Source: Streptococcus sp. 116-D4
Lineage (GTDB): Bacteria; Bacillota; Bacilli; Lactobacillales; Streptococcaceae
DNA: 64,000 nt
Direction of reading: 5' to 3'
NCBI RefSeq assembly: GCF_009731465.1
Contig: NZ_AP021887.1
Span: forward strand, 1,668,001 to 1,732,000
Part shown: piece by piece, positions 35,639-44,677 of the stretch
Numbering within the stretch: the stretch's first letter is position 1
Layout: each line of letters opens with the position of its first letter
Notes under the pieces: model-generated
Database searches by the model: none
What the model saw: the letters and a program-made list of their open reading frames with translations, nothing else
What the model was told of the DNA's origin: nothing
Translations under genes and position numbers: made by a program

Positions 35639-38600
35639 TTAGTCTTCTTTCTTCTTGCGAGCTACAAGACCAAATCCACTCAATACACCAAGAAGTCCAA
35701 GCGCTGCTAGGCTAGCGTTGTCTTCTGTACCAGTATTTGGCAATTCGCGTTTAGCTTCAGTTTCTTTAGATACTGCGGCTTGTGCTTCTCTTACTGGTTG
35801 TGCTGGAGTTGTTGGTACTTCTGGTTTAGCTGGCTGTTCAGGCATTGCTGGAGTTGCTGGCTCTACCGGCTGTGTTGGTTGAGTCGGTTCAACCGGTGTT
35901 GGAGTTGGCATCTCAACTTTACGGAAGATATGTCTGATATTTCCATTTGGATCTGTCACAGTCTTCACATATTCGTAACCTGGAATTGTTCCTGGCTCTT
36001 TAGAACCTGGTTCAGATGGTTTCAATGGATTTCCATTCTCATCAGTCCAAGTAGTTGTATTTTGCTTACCTGGATTTGGTTGAGGAATAGGTGAAGGTGT
36101 TGGAGCTGGTGTTGTTACTTTTTCGTAGACATGTTCTACATCGCCATTCGGAAGTTTCTTAGTCTCTACGAAGCGGTAGCCTGGGATATCTTTCTTAGGA
36201 TTTTCGCCAACTTCTGTTGGATATCCTGGGATTTCCTTACCTTCTTTGTCCACAAATTTAGTGATTGGACGAACAGTTGGTGTGTAAGTAGCTTGTGCTT
36301 TGGTTCCATTCACATCCTCACGAACCACTGTCACTGCTGGTGCAGTTCCTGTGAATTCTGGATCGGGTGTGAAGGTTACAGTACCGTCTGCTGCTACTGT
36401 GTAAGTACCAACACCTGGGATAGTCTTAGTTGTTGATCCATCTTCAAAGGTTGCTGGAACCTTGTCGTTCATTGGAACACGGTTATCACCTTCTGTGAAG
36501 ACTGGTTTACCTGTTTGGGTTTGACCCTTATTTCCAATTGAAGTTACTGGTTCTGCCGTAGGAGAAACTGGCGTTACTGTTGGGGTGTATTTAGCTGTTA
36601 CCGGTGTTCCATTCTTATCTACACGTTTAACAGTTACACCTGTTCCTGTTCCTGTGAATGTTTTCTCTGGTGTGAAGGTTACTGTTCCATCTGGAGTTAC
36701 TGTGTATGTTCCTTCACCTGGGATTACCTTAGTTGTTGATCCATCTTCAAAGGTTGCTGGAACATCGTCATCCATTGGTACACTTGGGTTACCTTCTGTA
36801 AACTTAGGTTTACCTGTTTGTGTTTGACCTTGTTTGTCAGTTGATTTAACATCTTCAGCTGTTGGTGTTACCGGTGTTACAGTCGGTGTGTACTTAGCTG
36901 TAACTGGTGTACCATTCTTATCTACACGTTTAACAGTTACACCTGTTCCTGTTCCTGTGAATGTTTTCTCTGGTGTGAAGGTTACTGTTCCATCTGGAGT
37001 TACTGTGTATGTTCCTTCACCTGGAATGGTCTTCGTAGTTGATCCATCTTCGAAGGTTGCTGGTACTTCATCATCCATTGGAACTTCTGGGTTTCCTGAT
37101 TTGAATTCAGGTTTACCATTTTGTTCTTTACCTTGGATATCTGTTGTTTCAGCTGGTGTTCCTTCTGGTGTTACCGGTGTTACAGTCGGTGTGTACTTAG
37201 CTGTAACTGGTGTACCATTCTTATCTACACGTTTAACAGTTACACCTGTTCCTGTTCCTGTGAATGTTTTCTCTGGTGTGAAGGTTACTGTTCCATCTGG
37301 AGTTACTGTGTATGTTCCTTCACCTGGAATGGTCTTCGTAGTTGATCCATCTTCGAAGGTTGCTGGTACTTCATCATCCATTGGAACTTCTGGGTTTCCT
37401 GATTTGAATTCAGGTTTACCATTTTGTTCTTTACCTTGGATATCTGTTGTTTCAGCTGGTGTTCCTTCTGGTGTTACTGGTGTCACTGTTGGAGTGTATT
37501 TAGCCGTTACTGGTGTTCCATTCTTATCTACACGTTTAACTGTTACGCCTGTTCCTGTTCCTGTGAATGATTTTTCTGGTACGAATGTAACAGTTCCGTC
37601 TGGAGAAACCGTGTATGTTCCTTCGCCTGTAATGGTCTTCGTAGTTGATCCATCTTCAAAGGTTGCTGGTACTTCATCATCCATTGGAACTTCTGGGTTT
37701 CCTGATTTGAATTCAGGTTTACCATTTTGTTCTTTACCTTGGATATCTGTTGTTTCAGCTGGTGTTCCTTCTGGTGTTACTGGTGTCACTGTTAGAGTGT
37801 ATTTAGCCGTTACTGGTGTTCCATTCTTATCTACACGTTTAACTGTTACGCCTGTTCCTGTTCCTGTGAATGATTTTTCTGGTACGAATGTAACAGTTCC
37901 GTCTGGAGAAACCGTGTATGTTCCTTCGCCTGTAATGGTCTTCGTAGTTGATCCATCTTCAAAGGTTGCTGGCACTTCATCATCCATTGGAACTTCTGGG
38001 TTTCCTGGTTTGAATTCAGGTTTACCATTTTGTTCTTTACCTTGGATATCTGTTGTTTCAGCTGGTGTTCCTTCTGGTGTTACTGGTGTCACTGTTGGAG
38101 TGTATTTAGCCGTTACTGGTGTTCCATTCTTATCTACACGTTTAACTGTTACGCCTGTTCCTGTTCCTGTGAATGATTTTTCTGGTACGAATGTAACAGT
38201 TCCGTCTGGAGAAACCGTGTATGTTCCTTCGCCTGTAATGGTCTTCGTAGTTGATCCATCTTCAAAGGTTGCAGGTGTATCATCATCCATTGGAACTTCT
38301 GGGTTACCTGGTGTAAATGATGGTTTACCTTTCTGTTCTTTACCTTGGATATCTGTAGACGTTGCTGGTTCAGCAGTTGGTACGACTGGTGTAATCTTAG
38401 GTGTGTAAGTTGTTTCTACAGCTGTTCCATTCGAATCTTTAGCTTTAACCTTAACTGGAACCACTTCACCTGAGTAAGACTTATCAGTTGGAGTGAAGGT
38501 GACAACACCTGTAGTCTGATCAACTGTGTAAGTACCAATTTCCTTACCTTCTGGTGATTTAGCTACTACAGATGCAGCTGGTTGGCCATTTTCATCAAGA

Positions 38601-41600
38601 AGAGTAATGGTATCCTTGTCAATTGGTGCAACTGGGTCACCTTCTGTAAAGGTTACTGTACCAGTTTGAACCACACCTTGAGGACCAGTAGATTCAGCTG
38701 GTGTTGCTGTTGGGGTAACTGGTGTTACAGTTGGTGTGTACTTAGCTGTAACTGGTGTACCATTCTTATCTACACGTTTAACAGTCACGCCTGTTCCTGT
38801 TCCTGTGAATGATTTTTCTGGTACGAATGTAACTGTTCCATCTGGTGCTACTTTGTATGTTCCTTCACCTGGAATTACCTTAGTTGTTGATCCATCTTCA
38901 AAGGTTGCAGGTGTATCATCATCCATTGGGACGTTTTCATTACCTGGTGTGAAGGTTGGTTTGCCAGATTGTGTTTGACCTTGTTTGTCAGTTGAAGTAA
39001 CATCTTCAGCTGTTGGCTTAACTGGCGTAACTTTTGGAGTGTACGTCGCTGATGCCTTGGTTCCGTTCTTATCTTCGCGGACAACTGTCACGGCAGGTGC
39101 AGTTCCGACGAATGATTTTTCTGGAACAAAGGTTACTGTACCGTCTGCTGCTACTGTGTAGGTACCAACGCCTTCAACTGTTTTAGTTACTGAACCATCG
39201 TCAAATGTTGCTGGAACATCTTCATTGATGTCTACTGTTTTCTCAACGCCATCTACTGTTACTGTTCCACCCTTGAATTCAGGTTTACCAGTTTGTGTAG
39301 CACCTTGAATATCAGTGGTTTCAGCTGGTGTCGCTGTTGGGGTTACTGGAACAATTTCAGGTGTGTAGGTTGTATCAACTTTGATTCCGTTTGAGCTTTC
39401 AGCTTGAACTTTAACTGGTGTTACTTTACCTGTATAAGATTTATCAGTTGGTGTGAAAGTAACTTGGCCAGTTGCTGGGTCGATTGAGAAGTTACCGATA
39501 ACAGTTGTACCATCTCCCGCATAGGCTGGTGTTGTCCCGTTCACTTCGTTGCCATCTTTATCCAAGAGTTTATAGCTATTGTCTTTTATGGTAATAGCCT
39601 TATCTTGATCGTTGACTTGAACAGTTGTGCCTGCAAAGGTTGGGGTACCTGTTTGCGTAGCGCCTTGAATATCCTTAGATGTAGCTGGTTGTGCTGTTGG
39701 TACAGCTGCTACAACAGTTGGAGTGTAGCTTGCTTCAGAAGTAATAGTTGAAGTTGCACCTTTAGCATTTGTCACAGTTGCAGTTGCTTGAACCTTAACA
39801 CCCTTAGCAGTTCCGACAAAGTCTTTTTCAGGAGTGAAGGTTACAGCTCCTGTAGTTGGATCAATGGTGTAAGAGCCTTCTCCTGCTACTGTTACAGTTG
39901 TTGAGTCTGTCAGTTGACCTGTTGCAGGGTCAATCAACTTCTTACTTGTAATTTGAGCAGTCTCATCATCACTCAAAGCAAATGTAGGGGTTTCTGTTTG
40001 AGGTACATTTTGAATGTCTTCAGAAACTTTATTTGTTGGAGTAAGAGTGACTGGATTTACAATTGGTGTGTAAGTTGCTGAAGCTTTTATTCCGTTCTTA
40101 TCTTCACGAACAACGGTTACGGCTGGTGCAGTTCCAGTAAAGCTTGGGTCTGGAACAAAAGTTACAGTTCCATCAGCTGCTACTGTGTAAGTACCAACAC
40201 CTTCTACTGTCTTCGTTGTTGAATCATCGTCAAAGGTTGCTGGAACAGCATCGTTCATTGGAACACGGCTGTCTCCTGCAGTGAATTCAGGTTTACCTGT
40301 TTGAGTAGCACCTTGAACGCCTGATGTTTCAGCTGGTGTTGCTGTTGGCTTAACTGGCGTAACTTTTGGAGTGTACGTCGCTGATGCCTTGGTTCCGTTC
40401 TTATCCTCGCGGACAACTGTCACGGCTGGTGCAGTTCCGACGAATGATTTTTCTGGTACAAAGGTTACTGTACCGTCTGCTGCTACTGTGTAGGTACCAA
40501 CGCCTTCAACTGTTTTAGTTACTGAACCATCGTCAAATGTTGCTGGAACATCTTCGTTAATTTCAACAGTTTTCTCAACGCCATCTACTGTTACTGTTCC
40601 ACCCTTGAATTCAGGTTTACCAGTTTGTGTAGCACCCTGAATATCAGTGGTTTCAGCTGGTGTTGCTGTTGGGGTTACTGGAACAATTTCAGGTGTGTAG
40701 GTTGTATCAACTTTGATTCCGTTTGAGCTTTCAGCTTGAACTTTAACTGGTGTTACTTTACCTGTATAAGATTTATCAGTTGGTGTGAAAGTAACTTGGC
40801 CAGTTGCTGGGTCGATTGAGAAGTTACCGATAACAGTTGTACCATCTCCCGCATAGGCTGGTGTTGTCCCGTTCACTTCGTTGCCATCTTTATCCAAGAG
40901 TTTATAGCTATTGTCTTTTATGGTAATAGCCTTATCTTGATCGTTGACTTGAACAGTTGTGCCTGCAAAGGTTGGGGTACCTGTTTGCGTAGCGCCTTGA
41001 ATATCCTTAGATGTAGCTGGTTGTGCTGTTGGTACAGCTGCTACAACAGTTGGAGTGTAGCTTGCTTCAGAAGTAATAGTTGAAGTTGCACCTTTAGCAT
41101 TTGTCACAGTTGCAGTTGCTTGAACCTTAACACCCTTAGCAGTTCCGACAAAGTCTTTTTCAGGAGTGAAGGTTACAGCTCCTGTAGTTGGATCAATGGT
41201 GTAAGAGCCTTCTCCTGCTACTGTTACAATTGCATCATCAGTCGGTTGACCTGTCGTTGGATCCACTAATTTCTTGCTTGTGATTTGAGTGGTCTTGTCA
41301 TTACTCAAATCGAAAGTTGGTGTTTGTGTTTGCGGAACATTTTGAACATCTGCAGAAACTTTATCTGTAGGAGTAACTGTAATCGGTGTGACAGTTGGTG
41401 TATACTTAGCTGTCGCTGTCTTAACGTACTCATCACGAACTAGGCCATCCTTATCACGACCAACAGGAGCAGACAATGTCACTGTCACGCCATTCGCAGT
41501 GCCTGTAAAACCAGGTTCTGGAACGAAGGTCACTTGACCAGTCGTATCTTTGATAGTGTAAGTTCCTTCTCCTGCTACCGTAATAGAAAGCGCATTTGTT

Positions 41601-44428
41601 GGTTGACCAGTTGCTGGGTCTACCAACTTAGCAGGATATATCGCACTTGGAGTAACGGTAATCTTGCTTTCGTCCGCCTTTGTTCCAACTACAGTAAATG
41701 TTGGTGTCCCGGTTTGTGTAGCTCCTTGAACATCTGTTGAAGTTTTACTTTCACCTTCCATATCCTTTGGAGTAACGGTTGGGATGTAAAGTCCATCCAT
41801 TGTGTTTAATAAAGTATCAACATTGGCTTCTTTGTCTGGGAATTTTGTCGACCAACCAGTGTCATAGCCATTGTTATCTGAACGACGGATTGAGATACCA
41901 TCCGCAGTTCCAAGGAAATGGTCTTCAGGAATGAACTCAACATCTACTGAAGTTCCGTTAGGAGTAATTTTGTATTTCCCTTGGCCTGGTACAACGTAGT
42001 AGCCCTCTGCATTCAAAGTAGCCTTGTTGCCGTTTGCATCTACGATGTATGGTGCTACAGTTTCGTCGATAATAGCAGTTGAGTTGCGTTCATACTTGTG
42101 CTCTCCACGTGCTGTAAAGGCTACTGTTGCTGTTTGTTTGGCACCTTGAGCACCAGTTGTCTCCTTGAGTTCCCCTTTTGGTGGGTGGGTGATTTGAGTC
42201 TTGAAGTCTTCTACTTCCCCTGAAAAGGCCATACCAGTTGGGTTCTCAATCTCGGTAGCTTTCTTGGCAATACGGACACGAGCACCTAATTCCTTGATGC
42301 TAGGGTCGACATAAGTCTTGCTTTTTGCGAAGGTCAACTCAACTGTACCATCTTGGGTCACTTTTGCAAGCTCAGAGCGCTCATCTTCGTCAAAGGTACC
42401 ATTTTGGTTAAAATCGATCCAACCGTAGATATAAGCTTCTGAAGCTCCATCTGTATGGGCTTGAACTGATAGCTTGTAGTTTCCTGGTTTTGTCCGGTCC
42501 ATTTTGATCATCTCATTGGTTGTCCCTTTGAGTTCATCTGGAAGCAATTGGTTAATTCCTTCATCGGCCGTAGTTGCCTTATCATCACCAAACCAGTCAA
42601 GAGTAGTATTTTCATCCATATCTGGACTAACGCTACCAAGATACGGTTGATTTACCTTAGCTCCCGTAACGCCGTTTACAGTTGCAATGGTATGGACTGC
42701 CTTACCATAAGATGCTGGTGCATCCCCTTCATCAAGCGGGAAGAATCCTAGCATGGCTGATTGTTTACCACCTGAAGCGATGTAAAGTCCCACTTCAGAT
42801 GCCCCACGCGTCATCACAAGGGGAACAGCAACAGGACCTGAAGAAATATTTGGTCCGAACACTCCTGTTCCGAGACCCCCAGTTGTTAAATCAGCACTTC
42901 CAAAGTACTTCCAAGCAACTGCTTTTTTATCTGGTCCCACTTGATTTGAATGTCTAAGTTGGTCAAGGTTCCTACCAGTGAAACTCGTACCATCTATATT
43001 AGTGGAAGGCTTTGGACCAAATAAATTGTCTGTATCTTGTGGAATATAAGTTTTACTCTTGCCATTGGACCATTCCCCAATGTGCTGCCAACCTTCTCCG
43101 TTGGTAGTGAACATAACCAATTCACCAGGGTTAGCAGACTCGCCATCAGCCATGACAATAGCTGGCTTAACTTTCTTGCCACGGAAGGTTGCGGAGACTT
43201 CAAACTGGACCCCAATATTTCCGCCGTCAAACTCGGAACTGATGGTTGTTTTTTTAGTGCCAGTATCAACACCTTCTTTTTTAATTTCTGTCCAACCATT
43301 TTGAGCTTCTGCTATAATTTTAGCTTCTTCACCATTTTTAAATGCTTTGTCAGTTGCAGAATTACCAGTTGTTCCCATATATCCGTTCTTAGCATTTGGA
43401 TCATAGGTTGCTTTTTCTGCTTCTGTTGCTCCTCTATCTTCTAAACGCTTTTTGTAGATTTCAGTCGCTTGGAAGGGTTTCAAAGACTTGACTTTGATAG
43501 TCACCACATAGCCAGGCATGATTTCTTTAGTGTAGGTCGCGCCGACTTGGAGAGCAAGGTTACCTTTTGATGTAATCGTTGCACCTGTCCAGTTGGCTGT
43601 GTCGCCAAAGTCTAACCAAGAAATTTGGCTAGTCATAGATTTAACATCAACATCTTTTGTAAAGCCAGGTTTTTCAACTTTTGGAGTTGAAGTGGCGTCT
43701 ACAACATCTGCCCCAACTCCAGTAGTAGTTGCTGTATCTGCGCGGAAGGCCGTATTTTTGTCAATCTCTTTACCATTACGAGGGTCGTTTTCCCCTGTAT
43801 TTGCGATTGCGTTTGTGCCTTCAGCTGGTTTTGTGTTTTCTGCAGGTTTTGCTGTAGTTGCTTCTGTTGTTGCAGGAGTTTCAGCTACAGTTTTTTCTAC
43901 TTTAGCTGCTTCCTTGTTTTTTAGTTTCGCATTAACAGTTGTAACAAGTGATTGGTAAGCTGCATCCAATTCAGTTTGGCTTGTAGCAGAAGTAAGTGCG
44001 TTTTTAGCATTAGTAAGACTTGCTTTGAGAATTTCTACACTCTCATCTGTCTTGTTGTTGTATTTGTTGTTTGCTAAGTTTGCCTCAATTTCAGCAACGT
44101 AAGCTACCAATTTTTCACTATTTAGCTCAGGTTTTACTTCAGTAGAAACTGCAGGTGCTGCTTCTGCTTGGTAAGTTACTTCTTTAGCAGGTGCTTCTTT
44201 CACTTCTTTTGCAGGTGTTGCTTCAGTCGTAGCAGGTGTTTTAGCTTTTTCATCTTCCGTTTTAGCTGCGACACTATCAGCTTGTTTTGTTTCAGTTACT
44301 TCATCAGCTCCGACACCTGTGGTCGTTCCGAACATTACTAACGTTCCGAGTAAAACCGAGCAAACCCCTACATGAAGTTTACGAATCGAAAATCGACTAA
44401 TTCGGTCGTTAAATAGATCATTTTTCAT
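35639..44428 (-). CDS. cshA: CshA-type giant fibrillar surface adhesin, LPXTG-anchored
   Basis: A 2929-residue cell-wall adhesin; CshA of S. gordonii forms fibrils that bind fibronectin and other bacteria. The signal peptide is YSIRK-like (FSIRKLHVGVCSVLLGTLVM, cleaved near GVGADE). A Thr/Ala/Glu-rich helical region of about 45-200 is followed by the non-repetitive CshA domains (about 220-750), ending in GEVEDF. Eighteen CshA-type repeats of about 100-130 residues (about 750-2720) carry the IQGATQTGKPEF and GEGTYTVSPDGTVTF motifs. Two MucBP-like units follow (about 2722-2840), then LPNTGTEDNASLAAL, a hydrophobic segment and RKKKED. I start at 44428, since GGAGG lies five bases before it; an ATG four codons upstream contains that site. 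It is longer than the 2508 residues I recall for CshA. A promoter candidate is TTGCAT-16-TATATT (44479-44452). Confidence 0.93.
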   Translation of the reverse strand: MKNDLFNDRISRFSIRKLHVGVCSVLLGTLVMFGTTTGVGADEVTETKQADSVAAKTEDEKAKTPATTEATPAKEVKEAPAKEVTYQAEAAPAVSTEVKPELNSEKLVAYVAEIEANLANNKYNNKTDESVEILKASLTNAKNALTSATSQTELDAAYQSLVTTVNAKLKNKEAAKVEKTVAETPATTEATTAKPAENTKPAEGTNAIANTGENDPRNGKEIDKNTAFRADTATTTGVGADVVDATSTPKVEKPGFTKDVDVKSMTSQISWLDFGDTANWTGATITSKGNLALQVGATYTKEIMPGYVVTIKVKSLKPFQATEIYKKRLEDRGATEAEKATYDPNAKNGYMGTTGNSATDKAFKNGEEAKIIAEAQNGWTEIKKEGVDTGTKKTTISSEFDGGNIGVQFEVSATFRGKKVKPAIVMADGESANPGELVMFTTNGEGWQHIGEWSNGKSKTYIPQDTDNLFGPKPSTNIDGTSFTGRNLDQLRHSNQVGPDKKAVAWKYFGSADLTTGGLGTGVFGPNISSGPVAVPLVMTRGASEVGLYIASGGKQSAMLGFFPLDEGDAPASYGKAVHTIATVNGVTGAKVNQPYLGSVSPDMDENTTLDWFGDDKATTADEGINQLLPDELKGTTNEMIKMDRTKPGNYKLSVQAHTDGASEAYIYGWIDFNQNGTFDEDERSELAKVTQDGTVELTFAKSKTYVDPSIKELGARVRIAKKATEIENPTGMAFSGEVEDFKTQITHPPKGELKETTGAQGAKQTATVAFTARGEHKYERNSTAIIDETVAPYIVDANGNKATLNAEGYYVVPGQGKYKITPNGTSVDVEFIPEDHFLGTADGISIRRSDNNGYDTGWSTKFPDKEANVDTLLNTMDGLYIPTVTPKDMEGESKTSTDVQGATQTGTPTFTVVGTKADESKITVTPSAIYPAKLVDPATGQPTNALSITVAGEGTYTIKDTTGQVTFVPEPGFTGTANGVTVTLSAPVGRDKDGLVRDEYVKTATAKYTPTVTPITVTPTDKVSADVQNVPQTQTPTFDLSNDKTTQITSKKLVDPTTGQPTDDAIVTVAGEGSYTIDPTTGAVTFTPEKDFVGTAKGVKVQATATVTNAKGATSTITSEASYTPTVVAAVPTAQPATSKDIQGATQTGTPTFAGTTVQVNDQDKAITIKDNSYKLLDKDGNEVNGTTPAYAGDGTTVIGNFSIDPATGQVTFTPTDKSYTGKVTPVKVQAESSNGIKVDTTYTPEIVPVTPTATPAETTDIQGATQTGKPEFKGGTVTVDGVEKTVEINEDVPATFDDGSVTKTVEGVGTYTVAADGTVTFVPEKSFVGTAPAVTVVREDKNGTKASATYTPKVTPVKPTATPAETSGVQGATQTGKPEFTAGDSRVPMNDAVPATFDDDSTTKTVEGVGTYTVAADGTVTFVPDPSFTGTAPAVTVVREDKNGIKASATYTPIVNPVTLTPTNKVSEDIQNVPQTETPTFALSDDETAQITSKKLIDPATGQLTDSTTVTVAGEGSYTIDPTTGAVTFTPEKDFVGTAKGVKVQATATVTNAKGATSTITSEASYTPTVVAAVPTAQPATSKDIQGATQTGTPTFAGTTVQVNDQDKAITIKDNSYKLLDKDGNEVNGTTPAYAGDGTTVIGNFSIDPATGQVTFTPTDKSYTGKVTPVKVQAESSNGIKVDTTYTPEIVPVTPTATPAETTDIQGATQTGKPEFKGGTVTVDGVEKTVDINEDVPATFDDGSVTKTVEGVGTYTVAADGTVTFVPEKSFVGTAPAVTVVREDKNGTKASATYTPKVTPVKPTAEDVTSTDKQGQTQSGKPTFTPGNENVPMDDDTPATFEDGSTTKVIPGEGTYKVAPDGTVTFVPEKSFTGTGTGVTVKRVDKNGTPVTAKYTPTVTPVTPTATPAESTGPQGVVQTGTVTFTEGDPVAPIDKDTITLLDENGQPAASVVAKSPEGKEIGTYTVDQTTGVVTFTPTDKSYSGEVVPVKVKAKDSNGTAVETTYTPKITPVVPTAEPATSTDIQGKEQKGKPSFTPGNPEVPMDDDTPATFEDGSTTKTITGEGTYTVSPDGTVTFVPEKSFTGTGTGVTVKRVDKNGTPVTAKYTPTVTPVTPEGTPAETTDIQGKEQNGKPEFKPGNPEVPMDDEVPATFEDGSTTKTITGEGTYTVSPDGTVTFVPEKSFTGTGTGVTVKRVDKNGTPVTAKYTLTVTPVTPEGTPAETTDIQGKEQNGKPEFKSGNPEVPMDDEVPATFEDGSTTKTITGEGTYTVSPDGTVTFVPEKSFTGTGTGVTVKRVDKNGTPVTAKYTPTVTPVTPEGTPAETTDIQGKEQNGKPEFKSGNPEVPMDDEVPATFEDGSTTKTIPGEGTYTVTPDGTVTFTPEKTFTGTGTGVTVKRVDKNGTPVTAKYTPTVTPVTPEGTPAETTDIQGKEQNGKPEFKSGNPEVPMDDEVPATFEDGSTTKTIPGEGTYTVTPDGTVTFTPEKTFTGTGTGVTVKRVDKNGTPVTAKYTPTVTPVTPTAEDVKSTDKQGQTQTGKPKFTEGNPSVPMDDDVPATFEDGSTTKVIPGEGTYTVTPDGTVTFTPEKTFTGTGTGVTVKRVDKNGTPVTAKYTPTVTPVSPTAEPVTSIGNKGQTQTGKPVFTEGDNRVPMNDKVPATFEDGSTTKTIPGVGTYTVAADGTVTFTPDPEFTGTAPAVTVVREDVNGTKAQATYTPTVRPITKFVDKEGKEIPGYPTEVGENPKKDIPGYRFVETKKLPNGDVEHVYEKVTTPAPTPSPIPQPNPGKQNTTTWTDENGNPLKPSEPGSKEPGTIPGYEYVKTVTDPNGNIRHIFRKVEMPTPTPVEPTQPTQPVEPATPAMPEQPAKPEVPTTPAQPVREAQAAVSKETEAKRELPNTGTEDNASLAALGLLGVLSGFGLVARKKKED
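36265..42190 (-). repeat. CshA repeat array (18 coding repeats)
   Basis: About 5.9 kb of tandem coding repeats inside cshA. Four consecutive units near the C-terminal end, from about 36870 to 38090, repeat with an exact 303-bp period and are almost identical. A separate block of about 890 bp is duplicated at a distance of 1332 bp (about 39006-39898 and 40338-41230). Confidence 0.9.
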
Positions 44429-44638
44429 GATTTCCTCCATCCTTCTTTGGGAATATAGTTTAATTTATAATTTATGCAATGCCTTGTTATCTAGACATAG
44501 ACACACATCATATTATTTTAACACTTCAAAGCATAAATGAAAAGTTATTTGATTATTTTTTAATGAGACTAGTTGACCTAATTCCAGTTTTTCTATTTTA
44601 AAGAAAATGATCATTATGATTTTCATATCTATAACACG

Positions 44639-44660
44639 CCAAAAGAGGAGAAGTCCCCTC
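44639..44660 (-). terminator. Intrinsic terminator after rpoC
   Basis: On minus, GAGGGG/CTCCTC (one G-U) with a 4-base loop is followed by TTTTGG, 17 bases past the rpoC stop. Confidence 0.65.
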
Positions 44661-44677
44661 CTTTAGAGTTAATAGAT

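Noticed and set aside
35970..35977. TACGAATA (SigX box) on minus within cshA
   Set aside because: It encodes part of YEY in the adhesin's C-terminal region and no gene starts downstream of it.
36834..38408. A 524-codon open frame on the plus strand opposite cshA, with a second of 80 codons beside it
   Set aside because: It is the antisense of the nearly identical 303-bp cshA repeats, so one open antisense unit stays open in all. Its product is a periodic Val/Pro/Ser string without a ribosome site or promoter.
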